From Mycolicibacterium neoaurum VKM Ac-1815D (GTDB taxonomy: Bacteria > Actinomycetota > Actinomycetes > Mycobacteriales > Mycobacteriaceae), in NCBI RefSeq assembly GCF_000317305.3, contig NC_023036.2, positions 1,054,001 through 1,118,000 of the forward strand: 64,000 nucleotides of DNA, written 5' to 3'. Every line of letters begins with the position of its first letter. Position 1 is the stretch's first letter. A model generated the notes under the pieces. That model saw nothing but the letters and a program-made list of their open reading frames with translations, was not told where the DNA came from and searched no databases. A program made the translations under genes and the position numbers. This document shows positions 52,293-62,622 of the stretch, in pieces.

Positions 52293-53714
52293 GGTAGTGC
52301 GCACCAGATACGGGGACACCGTGCTGCGGTGCTCGTCGAGGTCGAGCGCCTTACCGAGGGCGGGAAAGGCGCGTTGGGTGCAGTTGTCGCGTTCGCAGAC
52401 CCGGCAGCCGGCGCCGATCGGAGTGGCCGTGACCCGATCTCCCGCTAGGTCCAGCCCCTCGGAGTAGACCAGCCGGTGCGCGTGGCGCAGCTCGCAGCCC
52501 AGGCCTATCGCGAACGTCTTCCCGGGCTGGCCGTAACGGGCTGCGCGGCGTTCGACGGTGCGTGCCACCCACATGTAGTTGCGGCCGTCGGGCATCTGGG
52601 CGATCTGGACCAGGATCTTGCCCGGGTTGGCGAAGGTCTCGTAGACGTTCCACAGCGGACATGTGCCGCCGCTGGACGAGAAGTGGAAACCGGTGGCCGA
52701 CTGTCGCTTGGACATGTTGCCCGCCCGGTCGACGCGCACGAATGACAGTGGAACGCCGCGCATATCGGGCCGCTGCAATGTCGAGAGCCGGTGTGCGACG
52801 GTCTCATAGGACACCGCGTAGTGCGCCGAGAGGCGCTCGACGTCGTAGCGGAATTTGCCCGCGATCTCGTGAAATTGTCTGTACGGCAGCACGATTGCCG
52901 CGGCGAAGTAGTTCGCCAGTCCCAGCCGGGCCAGGGTGCGCGACTCGTCGCTGGTGAAATGGCCGTCCTCGACCAGCTTGTCGATCAGATCGCCGAACTC
53001 CAGGTAACCCAGTTCGGCGGCCAGCTTGAAGACGAACTGTCCGCCGGACAGGTGGTCACCGACCTGCAGGATGCGGGTCTGTGGGTCGTATCGGTGCAAC
53101 ACGTTGTCGCCGAGATCGGTGCGCCGCACGATGCGCACGCCGTGCACGCGGGTCAGCCGGTCGGAGAGCTCGCGGGTCAGCTCGGCCCGGTGCATGCGCA
53201 TCCGGATGGTCAGATCTTCTGCGGCGGTGTCGAGTTCGTGCAGGTAATTCTGCCGTTGGTAGAAGTAGTCGCGGACTTCCTCGTGCGGCATGGTGATCGC
53301 GCCGGAGCCGGATTCCGACGTGCTGAACCGGCCCTCGGTGGCGGCGGCCAGCTGGGTGGTGGTGAGCCGGTACCGCTGGTGCAGGTTGACCATCGCCCGC
53401 GCGATGGCCGGGTGGGCGCTGACCACATCGGCGAGTTCGCCGGCATCGATGTCGATGTCCACATCGCGGTCCAGGGTGACCTCGCGAAGCTCGGCGACCA
53501 GCCGGGTGTCGTCCTGGGATGCGAAGAACCCGGCATCCACGCCGAACACCTCGGTGATGCGCAGGAGCACCGACACTGTCAGCGGCCGGACGTCGTGCTC
53601 GATCTGGTTGAGGTAGCTGGGGGAGATGTCGAGCATCTGTGCCAACGCAGCCTGGCTGAAGCCCCGTTCCCGCCGCAGCTGACGGATCCGGGATCCGACG
53701 AAGGTCTTTGCCAC
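52290..53714 (-). CDS. ramB: Transcriptional regulator RamB
   Basis: 474 residues: N-terminal XRE helix-turn-helix (IRQLRRERGFSQAALAQMLDISPSYLNQIEHDVRPL), middle DUF955/IrrE-like metal-region segment (HLSGGQFVFKLAAELGYLEFGDLID) and C-terminal short-chain-acyl regulator domain with the four-Cys-like CRVCERDNC and GGTCPLWNVYETFANPGK. RamB controls icl in M. tuberculosis and acetate genes in Corynebacterium, and it represses itself. GTG at 53714 gives 474 residues, the length of Rv0465c, and lies 6 bases after TACCCT. A palindrome is next to its promoter. Confidence 0.95.
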   Translation of the reverse strand: MAKTFVGSRIRQLRRERGFSQAALAQMLDISPSYLNQIEHDVRPLTVSVLLRITEVFGVDAGFFASQDDTRLVAELREVTLDRDVDIDIDAGELADVVSAHPAIARAMVNLHQRYRLTTTQLAAATEGRFSTSESGSGAITMPHEEVRDYFYQRQNYLHELDTAAEDLTIRMRMHRAELTRELSDRLTRVHGVRIVRRTDLGDNVLHRYDPQTRILQVGDHLSGGQFVFKLAAELGYLEFGDLIDKLVEDGHFTSDESRTLARLGLANYFAAAIVLPYRQFHEIAGKFRYDVERLSAHYAVSYETVAHRLSTLQRPDMRGVPLSFVRVDRAGNMSKRQSATGFHFSSSGGTCPLWNVYETFANPGKILVQIAQMPDGRNYMWVARTVERRAARYGQPGKTFAIGLGCELRHAHRLVYSEGLDLAGDRVTATPIGAGCRVCERDNCTQRAFPALGKALDLDEHRSTVSPYLVRTT

Positions 53715-53720
53715 CCGTCC

Positions 53721-53769
53721 AGGGTAATGACTTGCAAAGGTTGGCTTTGCATTCTTCGCAGGCCATATT
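53721..53769. promoter_or_regulatory. Divergent ramB / thioesterase promoter with RamB-type palindrome
   Basis: TACCCT (minus, 53721-53726) is 6 bases from the ramB GTG; CATATT (plus, 53764-53769) is 6 bases from the thioesterase ATG. Between them, TGCAAAG-GTTGG-CTTTGCA (53733-53751) is a perfect palindrome with TTGC/GCAAA cores like the RamB sites known in Corynebacterium and in M. tuberculosis, so it probably controls both genes. Confidence 0.7.
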
Positions 53770-53775
53770 GGAGGA

Positions 53776-54573
53776 ATGACCGGCTTGGCCAAGACCATGA
53801 TGCCCGTGCCCGACCCGCACCCCGATGTGTTCGACACCCAGTGGCCGCTGCGGGTCGCCGACGTGGACCGGACCGGTCGCCTGAAGTTCGATGCCGCCAC
53901 CCGGCACATCCAGGACATCGGTTCCGATCAGCTGCGGGAGATGGGCTACGAGGAGACCCACCCGCTGTGGATCGTGCGGCGCACCATGATCGACCTGATC
54001 AGGCCGATCGAGTTCAAGGACATGCTGCGGTTACGGCGCTGGTGTTCGGGCACGTCGAATCGGTGGTGCGAGATGCGGGTCCGCATCGACGGCCGCAAGG
54101 GCGGACTCATGGAATCCGAGGCGTTCTGGATCAACATCAACGCCGATACGCAGGGACCGGCGCGGATCTCCGATGACTTCCTGTCCGGTCTGCGCCGGAC
54201 CACCGATGTGGACCGGCTCCGGTGGAAGGCCTACCTGAAGGCCGGTGCCCGTGCGGACGCCGAGGAGATCCGGCCGTATCCGGTTCGCGTCAGCGATATC
54301 GACATCTTCGACCATATGAACAACTCGGTGTACTGGAGCGTCGTCGAGGACTTCCTCGGCACTCGGCCGGAGCTGCTGGAAAGGCCGCTGCGGGTGACCA
54401 TCGAGCACGATCTGCCGGTGGCGCTCGGCGACGACCTGGAGATCATCCGGCACACCCACCCCGCGGGTTCGACGGATCGGTTCGGTCCGGATCTTGCCGA
54501 CCGGACTGTTACAACGCTCACATATGCCGTCGGCGACGAGACCAAAGCGGTCGCGGCGATCTTCAATCGGTGA
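53776..54573 (+). CDS. Acyl-ACP thioesterase-like protein (Rv0466-like)
   Basis: 265 residues, two hot-dog folds of the FatA/FatB type. First half: WPLRVADVDRTGRLKFDAATRHIQDIGSDQL. Second half: RPYPVRVSDIDIFDHMNNSVYWSVVEDFL near residue 174, where DxxxHxNN is the conserved catalytic-type region of the family. It would release a fatty acid from a carrier thioester in the cytoplasm. GGAGGA precedes the ATG immediately, and CATATT gives a possible leaderless start. Divergent from ramB and upstream of icl. Confidence 0.88.
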   Translation: MTGLAKTMMPVPDPHPDVFDTQWPLRVADVDRTGRLKFDAATRHIQDIGSDQLREMGYEETHPLWIVRRTMIDLIRPIEFKDMLRLRRWCSGTSNRWCEMRVRIDGRKGGLMESEAFWININADTQGPARISDDFLSGLRRTTDVDRLRWKAYLKAGARADAEEIRPYPVRVSDIDIFDHMNNSVYWSVVEDFLGTRPELLERPLRVTIEHDLPVALGDDLEIIRHTHPAGSTDRFGPDLADRTVTTLTYAVGDETKAVAAIFNR

Positions 54574-54587
54574 CTCCCACCTTTTAA

Positions 54588-54603
54588 CAGTACGGACGTA
54601 CTG
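54588..54603. promoter_or_regulatory. 16-base palindrome in the region before icl
   Basis: CAGTACG-GA-CGTACTG is a perfect 7-base-arm palindrome 14 bases after the thioesterase stop codon and about 215 bases before icl. Two more palindromes follow closely: CCTACC-CGTC-GGTAGG (54618-54633) and GGTTC-T-GAACC (54632-54642). They may be regulator sites for icl or weak terminator hairpins. Confidence 0.5.
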
Positions 54604-54662
54604 ACCAGCGCAAACCCCCTACCCGTCGGTAGGTTCTGAACCGGTAAAGCGGGGTCACCGAT

Positions 54663-54680
54663 TCGCAAAATTAGCAAAAT
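54663..54680. promoter_or_regulatory. Candidate RamB site in front of icl
   Basis: Two direct copies of TTxGCAAAA (TTCGCAAAA and TTAGCAAAA, 9 bases apart) match the AATTTTGC-type core of RamB sites on the opposite strand. The site lies about 140 bases before the icl ATG. The rest of the 245-base gap holds no gene; a GTTAAC sequence and a GGAG ribosome site lie close to icl. Confidence 0.45.
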
Positions 54681-54818
54681 GGCTGAGCGCATTGGACGAA
54701 GTTGGCAAGCGAAACGGGTGGACCTGGGCATATGGCGTGAGGCATGCTCGAAGCATCAGCTCAGTGGAAATCGCTGCAGCGTTAACAAATCGAGTTGCCG
54801 AAATCGATAGGAGCAACC

Positions 54819-56105
54819 ATGTCCACCGTTGGCACGCCGAAGAGCCCGGAGCAGATCCAGCACGATTGGGACCACAACCCCCGCTGGAAGGGCATCACCC
54901 GCACCTACACCCCCAAGGACGTCGTCGCACTGCAGGGCACGGTCGTCGAAGAGGCGACGCTGGCCCGCCGTGGCGCCGAGGTGCTGTGGGAGCAGCTCCA
55001 CAACATGGATTTCGTCAACTCGCTCGGCGCGCTGACCGGCAACATGGCCGTGCAGCAGGTGCGTGCCGGCCTGAAGGCCATCTACCTGTCCGGGTGGCAG
55101 GTCGCCGGTGACGCGAACCTCTCCGGTCACACCTACCCCGACCAGAGCCTCTACCCGGCCAACTCGGTGCCGCAGGTCATCCGCCGCATCAACAACGCGC
55201 TGCTGCGTGCCGACGAGATCGCCAAGGTCGAGGGTGACACCTCGGTCGAGAACTGGCTGGCCCCGATCGTCGCCGACGGCGAAGCTGGCTTCGGCGGTGC
55301 GCTGAACGTCTACGAGCTGCAGAAGGCCATGATCGCCGCGGGTGTCGCCGGTTCGCACTGGGAGGACCAGTTGGCCTCGGAGAAGAAGTGCGGCCACCTC
55401 GGTGGCAAGGTGCTCATCCCCACCCAGCAGCACATCCGGACCCTGACCTCGGCCCGCCTCGCGGCGGACGTGGCCGACGTGCCGACCGTGGTCATCGCCC
55501 GTACCGATGCCGAGGCCGCCACCCTGATCACCTCCGATGTCGACGAGCGCGACCAGCCGTTCATCACCGGCGAGCGCACCGCCGAAGGCTTCTACCGCGT
55601 GAAGAACGGCCTGGAGCCCTGCATCGCCCGCGCCAAGGCCTACGCCCCGTACTCCGATCTGATCTGGATGGAGACCGGCACCCCGGACCTGGAGCTGGCC
55701 AAGAAGTTCGCCGAGGGCGTCAAGAGCGAGTTCCCGGACCAGATGCTGGCCTACAACTGCTCGCCGTCGTTCAACTGGAAGCAGCACCTCGACGACGACA
55801 CGATCGCCAAGTTCCAGAAGGAACTGGGTGCGATGGGCTTCAAGTTCCAGTTCATCACCCTCGCCGGCTTCCACGCCCTGAACTACTCGATGTTCGATCT
55901 GGCCTACGGCTACGCCCGCAACCAGATGAGCGCCTATGTCGAGCTGCAGGAGCGCGAGTTCGCCGCCGAAGAGCGTGGTTACACCGCCACCAAGCACCAG
56001 CGCGAGGTCGGCGCCGGCTACTTCGACCGGATCGCCACCACCGTGGACCCGACCAGCTCGACCACCGCGCTGGCAGGTTCGACCGAAGAGGGCCAGTTCC
56101 ACTGA
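54819..56105 (+). CDS. icl: Isocitrate lyase
   Basis: Cleaves isocitrate to glyoxylate and succinate, the first glyoxylate-shunt step, and also acts as methylisocitrate lyase in M. tuberculosis. 428 residues. The active-site [17 protein letters not shown] near residue 189 contains the catalytic Cys. [19 protein letters not shown] near 283 and [15 protein letters not shown] near 312 complete the site. ATG at 54819 has TAGGAG 6 bases upstream. The long upstream region and nearby ramB indicate control by carbon source. It is followed by a strong hairpin and fadB2. Confidence 0.97.
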   Translation: MSTVGTPKSPEQIQHDWDHNPRWKGITRTYTPKDVVALQGTVVEEATLARRGAEVLWEQLHNMDFVNSLGALTGNMAVQQVRAGLKAIYLSGWQVAGDANLSGHTYPDQSLYPANSVPQVIRRINNALLRADEIAKVEGDTSVENWLAPIVADGEAGFGGALNVYELQKAMIAAGVAGSHWEDQLASEKKCGHLGGKVLIPTQQHIRTLTSARLAADVADVPTVVIARTDAEAATLITSDVDERDQPFITGERTAEGFYRVKNGLEPCIARAKAYAPYSDLIWMETGTPDLELAKKFAEGVKSEFPDQMLAYNCSPSFNWKQHLDDDTIAKFQKELGAMGFKFQFITLAGFHALNYSMFDLAYGYARNQMSAYVELQEREFAAEERGYTATKHQREVGAGYFDRIATTVDPTSSTTALAGSTEEGQFH

Positions 56106-56164
56106 GCTTGCGAAGTGGAACCGACAACCTGAGCCACTAAGCCTTCGCAATCAGGGGTTGATAG

Positions 56165-56203
56165 CGTCAGGCCCCGTCCGTGCATCGCGGGCGGGGCCTG
56201 ACG
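56165..56203 (+). terminator. Strong hairpin between icl and fadB2
   Basis: CGTCAGGCCCCGTCCG pairs with CGGGCGGGGCCTGACG over 16 bases with one T-G pair and a 7-base loop, 60 bases after the icl stop codon and 25 bases before fadB2. No T run follows, so it may terminate partially or act as an mRNA stabiliser. Confidence 0.7.
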
Positions 56204-56228
56204 GCTGTCCGGAGTCAAGGAGAATCAG

Positions 56229-58075
<1,847 letters not shown>

Positions 58076-58093
58076 ACCCATTCGGGCGTCGAG

Positions 58094-58142
58094 ACTACGG
58101 TTTCTGGCGTCGAACCGGCTACTAAGCGCCACAAACCGTAGT
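58094..58142. terminator. Hairpin between convergent umaA and PPK2 genes
   Basis: ACTACGGTTT pairs with AAACCGTAGT, and an inner GGCG pairs with CGCC; the loop also contains a second copy of GGCGTCGA (the first is just outside the stem). It stands between two stop codons and may end both transcripts. Confidence 0.6.
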
Positions 58143-58155
58143 GTCGGCGCGAGGG

Positions 58156-59028
58156 TCAGGCAGATGCCAACCGCTTCTTCTCGGCCTCGACGTCGAACTC
58201 GGCGGGCGGCCAGCTCAGGTCCAGGCTCTTGAGCGCCTCGATCAGCAGTTCCAGGACCGCCAGCCGGCTGTACCACTTCCGGTTGCACGGCACGATGTGC
58301 CACGGGGCGTAGTCGGTGGACGTCTTGTCCAGCATCGCCTGGTACGCCTCCTGATACAGCGGCCATTTCAGCCGCTCGTCGACATCGGCGGGGTTGTACT
58401 TCCAGTACTTGTCCGGTCGCTCGAGCCGGTCGGTCAGCCGCTGCTTCTGCTCGTCGAGCGAGACGAACATCGCCACCTTGACGATGGTGGTGCCGGTGTC
58501 GACGAGTTCGCGCTCGAAGGCGTTGATCTCGTCGTAGCGCGCACCCCAGACGTCCGGCGGCACCAGATTGTGCACCCGCACGATCAGGACGTCCTCGTAA
58601 TGTGACCGGTCGAAGACGCCGATGTGCCCGGCCGACGGCAACGCCTTGTTGATCCGCCACAGGTAATGGTGCGAGAGCTCCTCGGGCGTCGGCTTGCCGA
58701 AGCTGGTGTACTGGATGCCTTGTGGATTACCTGCTCCCACAACGTGTTTGACGATACCGCCCTTGCCTGCGGTGTCCATGCCCTGCAACACCAGCAGCAC
58801 CGACCGGTGGTCACCGCTGCGGCTGTTGGCGTAGAGCATCTCCTGCAGACCGGCGAACCGCTCACCGCGCTCGGCGGCCAGGGCCGGGGCGTCGGACTTG
58901 GACCCGGTGAACCCCGGGGTGGCCTCGGCGTTGATCTCGGAGACCTTGTCCCCGGGGCGGAATTTCAGATGGGTGTGGGGTTCGTGGCTCCACAGCTTCG
59001 ACAGTTCGGAGGTGTTGTCCTGGCTCAC
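58156..59028 (-). CDS. PPK2-family polyphosphate:nucleotide phosphotransferase
   Basis: 290 residues. Walker A is LQGMDTAGKGGIVKHVVG near residue 83, Walker B and lid region are FDRSHYEDVLIVRVHNLVPP near 138. The motif pair GMDTAGKGG/DRSHYEDV, as against GRDAAGKGG/DRSWYNR in the other PPK2, marks a separate subfamily whose members often phosphorylate AMP or ADP from polyphosphate. The N-terminal 60 residues (HLKFRPGDKVSEINAEATPGF) are also typical of that subfamily. It ends near umaA convergently and lies 6 bases after madR on the same strand. Confidence 0.92.
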   Translation of the reverse strand: MSQDNTSELSKLWSHEPHTHLKFRPGDKVSEINAEATPGFTGSKSDAPALAAERGERFAGLQEMLYANSRSGDHRSVLLVLQGMDTAGKGGIVKHVVGAGNPQGIQYTSFGKPTPEELSHHYLWRINKALPSAGHIGVFDRSHYEDVLIVRVHNLVPPDVWGARYDEINAFERELVDTGTTIVKVAMFVSLDEQKQRLTDRLERPDKYWKYNPADVDERLKWPLYQEAYQAMLDKTSTDYAPWHIVPCNRKWYSRLAVLELLIEALKSLDLSWPPAEFDVEAEKKRLASA

Positions 59029-59034
59029 AACGTC

Positions 59035-59760
59035 TCAGTCAAGCAGGTGTGGCGGCAGCGCGGGGGACGGATGGGCCTGGGCGTTGAACTTCTCCAGCGA
59101 TCCGCCGACCTCGACGATGCCGCGCAGCGCGCTCCAGGACAGCATCGTCAGGTAGTCGATCAGCTGGTCGGCGGTCATCCGCTGGTTGGACATCCAGGAG
59201 TGGGTGGCCAGCTGCACCCCACCGACGATGTGGAACGCCCACGGCTCGACCCCGCCGGTATCCATGCCTGCCGCCTGCATCCGGCGGCGCAGCATCACCG
59301 CCAGCATCCTGGCGATGATCTGCTCGGAATCGTTGATCGCCTTGGTGCGCGCCGACGAGTTGTTGGACATGACGAATCGGTAGGGCTCGGGTTCGGAGGC
59401 CACCGTGTCGACATAGACCCGGGTGATCTCGCGGACCAGTTCGTAGCCGTCCAGATCGGTCGACAGCGCGGCGGCCATGTTGGGGATCAGGGTGGTCTGG
59501 GCGAAGCGCATCATGACCGCGGTCGTCAGATCGTTCTTGTCGACGAAGTAGCGGTAGAGCACGGTTTTCGACACACCGATCTCCGCGGCGATCTCGTCCA
59601 TGCTCACGTTGGCGCCACGACGGCGGATGGCCTCCAGCGTGCCGTCGACGAGCTCATTGCGCCGTTCGACTTTGTGCTGATGCCAGCGTCGTTTGCGGCC
59701 GTCTGTCTTCACCGCCGCGGAGCCCTGCTGTGCCACCGTCGAGAGTTCCATTCCGTTCAC
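59035..59760 (-). CDS. madR: TetR regulator MadR (Rv0472c-like)
   Basis: 241 residues. Helix-turn-helix near residues 35-80 (ELVDGTLEAIRRRGANVSMDEIAAEIGVSKTVLYRYFVDKNDL). The M. tuberculosis orthologue Rv0472c is known as MadR, an acyl-CoA-responsive repressor of the mycolic acid desaturase genes. The start is uncertain: GTG at 59760 has AAGG upstream, ATG at 59751 is an alternative. It lies before the PPK2 gene on the same strand and divergent from the DUF445 gene. Confidence 0.88.
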   Translation of the reverse strand: MNGMELSTVAQQGSAAVKTDGRKRRWHQHKVERRNELVDGTLEAIRRRGANVSMDEIAAEIGVSKTVLYRYFVDKNDLTTAVMMRFAQTTLIPNMAAALSTDLDGYELVREITRVYVDTVASEPEPYRFVMSNNSSARTKAINDSEQIIARMLAVMLRRRMQAAGMDTGGVEPWAFHIVGGVQLATHSWMSNQRMTADQLIDYLTMLSWSALRGIVEVGGSLEKFNAQAHPSPALPPHLLD

Positions 59761-59818
59761 TAGGTCGCCTTGATACTACGGTGGACGAGCCGGCTGCGCG
59801 TTGGCGGATGATGGGGGA

Positions 59819-61111
59819 GTGGTGCAGAGAAGTTTTGCTGAGTCGCTGGCCGGTGCCGATTCGGTTGCCGACGAACAACGCAGGCTGGCGTTGCGCCGGA
59901 TGAAGGTCGTGGCGACGGGTTTTCTCGTCGGCGCCACCGTGGTGTTCCTGGCGTGCACGTGGCTGCAGTCGCGCGGTGACGCGGCGCCGTGGGTGGGTTA
60001 TGTGCGGGCCGCGGCGGAGGCGGGCATGGTCGGCGCGTTGGCCGACTGGTTCGCGGTGACCGCGCTGTTCAAGCACCCGCTGGGTATCCCGATTCCGCAC
60101 ACCGCGATCATCAAACGCAAGAAGGACCAACTCGGCGAGGGGCTCGGCGCCTTCGTCCGGGAGAACTTCATGTCACCCGACGTGATCGCCACCAAGTTGC
60201 GTGACGCGGACGTCGCCTCGCGCACCGGCAAGTGGCTGGCCGACGAGCGCAACGCCGAGCGGGTTGCTGCCGAGGTCGCGACGGTGCTGCGGGTGCTGGT
60301 GGAGATGCTGCGTGACGAGGATGTCCAGCAGGTGCTGGACCGGATGATCGTCAAGCGCATCGCCGAGCCCCAGTGGGGTCCGCCGATCGGCCGGGTGCTG
60401 ACCAGCCTGCTCGACGAGGGGCGCCAGGAGGCGCTGCTGCAGCTGCTGGCCGACCGCGCCTTCCAATGGTCGCTGAACTCCGGCGAGGTGATCGAGCGGG
60501 TGATCGAGCGGGATTCCCCGACCTGGTCGCCGCGCTGGGTGGACCATCTGGTCGGCGACCGCATCCATCGCGAGTTGATGGACTTCACCGACAAGGTGCG
60601 CCGCGACCCCAACCATGAGTTGCGCCGCTCGGCCACCAAGTTCCTCTTCGAGTTCGCCGGCGACCTGCAGAACGACGCCGCCACCATCCAGCGGGCCGAG
60701 AACGTCAAGGAACAGATCATGGCCCGCGACGAGGTCGCGCGCGCCGCCGAGACCGCGTGGACGACGGCCAAGCGGATCCTGCTCGAATCGGTGGAGGATC
60801 CGTCCTCGGCGTTGCGCGGCCGGGTGGCCGACACTGTGGTCCGGATCGGGGAGTCGCTGCGCGATGACGCCGACCTGCGGACCAAGGTCGACGCCTGGAT
60901 CGTGCGGGGTGCCCAGCACCTCGTTTCGCAATATGGGACGGAGATCACAGCGATCATCACCGAGACGATCGAGCGCTGGGATGCCGACGAGGCGAGCCGC
61001 CGAATCGAGCTCCATGTGGGCCGTGACCTGCAGTTCATCCGTATCAACGGCACCGTGGTCGGGTCGTTGGCAGGGCTGGCCATCTACACCGCCGCCCAGG
61101 TCCTCTTCTGA
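59819..61111 (+). CDS. DUF445 membrane protein (Rv0473-like)
   Basis: 430 residues. One helix near 20-40 and a hydrophobic segment near 65-80 (AAEAGMVGALADWFAVTALFKHPLGIPIPHTAII), the DUF445 core; a long, charged, mostly helical middle (RVIERDSPTWSPRWVDHLVGDRIHREL onward); and a final helix (GSLAGLAIYTAAQVLF). Function unknown; the family includes E. coli YjiN. The ORF is open from a TTG at 59801, but GTG 59819, 6 bases after a GATGAT hexamer, is preferred; GTG at 59822 is possible. Confidence 0.83.
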   Translation: MVQRSFAESLAGADSVADEQRRLALRRMKVVATGFLVGATVVFLACTWLQSRGDAAPWVGYVRAAAEAGMVGALADWFAVTALFKHPLGIPIPHTAIIKRKKDQLGEGLGAFVRENFMSPDVIATKLRDADVASRTGKWLADERNAERVAAEVATVLRVLVEMLRDEDVQQVLDRMIVKRIAEPQWGPPIGRVLTSLLDEGRQEALLQLLADRAFQWSLNSGEVIERVIERDSPTWSPRWVDHLVGDRIHRELMDFTDKVRRDPNHELRRSATKFLFEFAGDLQNDAATIQRAENVKEQIMARDEVARAAETAWTTAKRILLESVEDPSSALRGRVADTVVRIGESLRDDADLRTKVDAWIVRGAQHLVSQYGTEITAIITETIERWDADEASRRIELHVGRDLQFIRINGTVVGSLAGLAIYTAAQVLF

Positions 61112-61133
61112 GACTGCTAGCAGACTGCTTGCA
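61112..61133 (+). repeat. Tandem 11-base repeat upstream of the XRE regulator gene
   Basis: GACTGCTAGCA is followed at once by GACTGCTTGCA, one base different. A third partial copy (TTAGCA) follows at 61138-61143. An 11-base period puts both copies on the same DNA face. The block lies 64 bases before the ATG of the regulator gene and may be its own operator. Confidence 0.6.
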
Positions 61134-61196
61134 ATAGTTAGCACCTCGTGCCACCGTGGAATACGTCAGCCAAAAGCTACGGATGAAGGAGGCACC

Positions 61197-61655
61197 ATGA
61201 CGCAGGACGACAACCTCGCCGGCGTCGTGGCAACCGCTGCGCACGACATCGGCAGCTACATCAGAACTCAACGCGAGGCGGCGCAGGTATCGGTGCGCCA
61301 ACTCGCCGAGAAGGCCGGGGTCAGCAATCCCTACCTCAGCCAGATCGAGCGGGGACTGCGGAAACCGTCGGCTGATGTGCTCAACCAGATCGCCAAGGCA
61401 CTCCGGGTCTCCGCCGAGGTGCTCTACATCCAAGCCGGGATGCTCGAACCCAGCGAGGGCAACAAAGTGCGCGATGCCATCGTCACCGATACCGCCATCA
61501 CCGAGCGGCAGAAGCAGGTGCTGCTCGACATCTACACATCGTTCTGTCAGCAGAACGAAGCGGAAGCCGAGGCCGCGCAGAAGGCCGACGCCGAGGCCGA
61601 GACCGACCATCTCGACACCGAAGACGCCGCACCGGCGCAACCGTCCACTGTCTGA
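61197..61655 (+). CDS. XRE-family transcriptional regulator (Rv0474-like)
   Basis: 152 residues with one N-terminal helix-turn-helix ([41 protein letters not shown]) and an acidic, Ala/Glu-rich tail. The M. tuberculosis orthologue has been reported as a copper-responsive regulator; nothing in this sequence shows a copper site. It is 11 bases before hbhA, so the two are co-transcribed. AAGGAGG is 5 bases before the ATG, a strong ribosome site. A tandem repeat upstream may be its binding site. Confidence 0.9.
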   Translation: MTQDDNLAGVVATAAHDIGSYIRTQREAAQVSVRQLAEKAGVSNPYLSQIERGLRKPSADVLNQIAKALRVSAEVLYIQAGMLEPSEGNKVRDAIVTDTAITERQKQVLLDIYTSFCQQNEAEAEAAQKADAEAETDHLDTEDAAPAQPSTV

Positions 61656-61666
61656 AAGGAATCGTC

Positions 61667-62296
61667 ATGACCGAGAAGAATCAGCCCACCATCGAAGATC
61701 TCAAGGCCCCGCTGCTGGCCGCGGTCGGCGCCGCCGACCTGGCACTGGCCAAGGTCAACGAGATCGTCGAGACCCTGCGCGACCGCGCCGGTGACGCCCG
61801 CTCCGACGCCGAGACCCGCGTCGAGGAAGGCCGCGCCCGGCTCAACAAGCTCCAGGAAGAGCTGCCGTCGCAGTTCGACGAGCTGCGCGACAAGCTGACC
61901 TCCGAGGAGCTGCGCAAGCTTGCCGACAAGTACGCCGACGAGGCGCAGAGCCAGTACAACAAGCTGGTCGAGCGCGGTGAGGCCGCCCTGGAGCGCCTGC
62001 GCAACCAGCCGGCGCTGGAAGAGGCCGCCTCGCGCGTCGAAGAGGTCACCGACCAGGCTGTCGAGCTGACCCAGGATGCGCTGGGCACCGTCGCCAGCCA
62101 GACCCGCGCGGTCGGTGAGCGCGCCGCCAAGCTGGTCGGCGTCGAGCTGCCCAAGCGCGCCGAGGCCGCCGAGCCCGCCAAGGCCGCCCCGGCCAAGAAG
62201 GCTCCGGCCAAGAAGGCCACCCCTGCCACCGCCGCCAAGAAGGCCGCCGCTCCGGCCGCCAAGAAGGCTCCGGCCAAGAAGGTCACCCAGAAGTAG
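61667..62296 (+). CDS. hbhA: Heparin-binding hemagglutinin HbhA
   Basis: 209-residue surface adhesin and lipid-body protein. Residues about 10-150 are an amphipathic coiled coil ([53 protein letters not shown]). The last 50 residues are the heparin-binding tail of Lys/Ala/Pro repeats ([22 protein letters not shown]). In M. tuberculosis the lysines are methylated. AAAGGA precedes the ATG. It follows the XRE regulator as in M. tuberculosis. Confidence 0.96.
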   Translation: MTEKNQPTIEDLKAPLLAAVGAADLALAKVNEIVETLRDRAGDARSDAETRVEEGRARLNKLQEELPSQFDELRDKLTSEELRKLADKYADEAQSQYNKLVERGEAALERLRNQPALEEAASRVEEVTDQAVELTQDALGTVASQTRAVGERAAKLVGVELPKRAEAAEPAKAAPAKKAPAKKATPATAAKKAAAPAAKKAPAKKVTQK

Positions 62297-62321
62297 GTTC
62301 GCCAACAAGGTGGCACCCGCA

Positions 62322-62327
62322 TAGGCT
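62322..62327 (+). promoter_or_regulatory. -10 element for leaderless DUF2516 transcript
   Basis: TAGGCT ends 6 bases before the GTG at 62334. This favours that GTG over the ATG directly after it. Confidence 0.55.
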
Positions 62328-62333
62328 GCAAGT

Positions 62334-62618
62334 GTGATGCTTGCAAACCTGGCGGGTGCCATTCTTTTTGCCCTGGGCATTGTCGTTGCGCTGGTGGGCC
62401 TCTACGCGTTCATCCACGCCGCGATGCAGCGCCCGGACGCCTACACCGCCGCGGGCAAGCTCACCAAGCCGGTGTGGCTGTTGATCCTCGGCGCGGGAGT
62501 GCTGTTGAGCCTGCTGATCAGCGGCGGGTTCGGTGCCGCGATCGGCGCTTGCGCCGCCGGTGTGTATCTGGTCGACGTGCGGCCCAAACTGCTGGAGATC
62601 CAGGGAAAGTCGCGCTGA
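62334..62618 (+). CDS. DUF2516 membrane protein (Rv0476-like)
   Basis: 94 residues with three helices ([59 protein letters not shown]). The pattern [11 protein letters not shown] between helices is typical of DUF2516. Function unknown; the conserved place after hbhA suggests an envelope role. Start GTG or the ATG after it. Confidence 0.85.
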   Translation: MMLANLAGAILFALGIVVALVGLYAFIHAAMQRPDAYTAAGKLTKPVWLLILGAGVLLSLLISGGFGAAIGACAAGVYLVDVRPKLLEIQGKSR

Positions 62619-62622
62619 ACCG

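Noticed and set aside
62160..62296. GC-rich repeats near the end of hbhA as possible CRISPR or tandem-repeat element
   Set aside because: The repeats are in frame and encode the Lys/Ala/Pro heparin-binding tail. Units are short and imperfect with no spacers.
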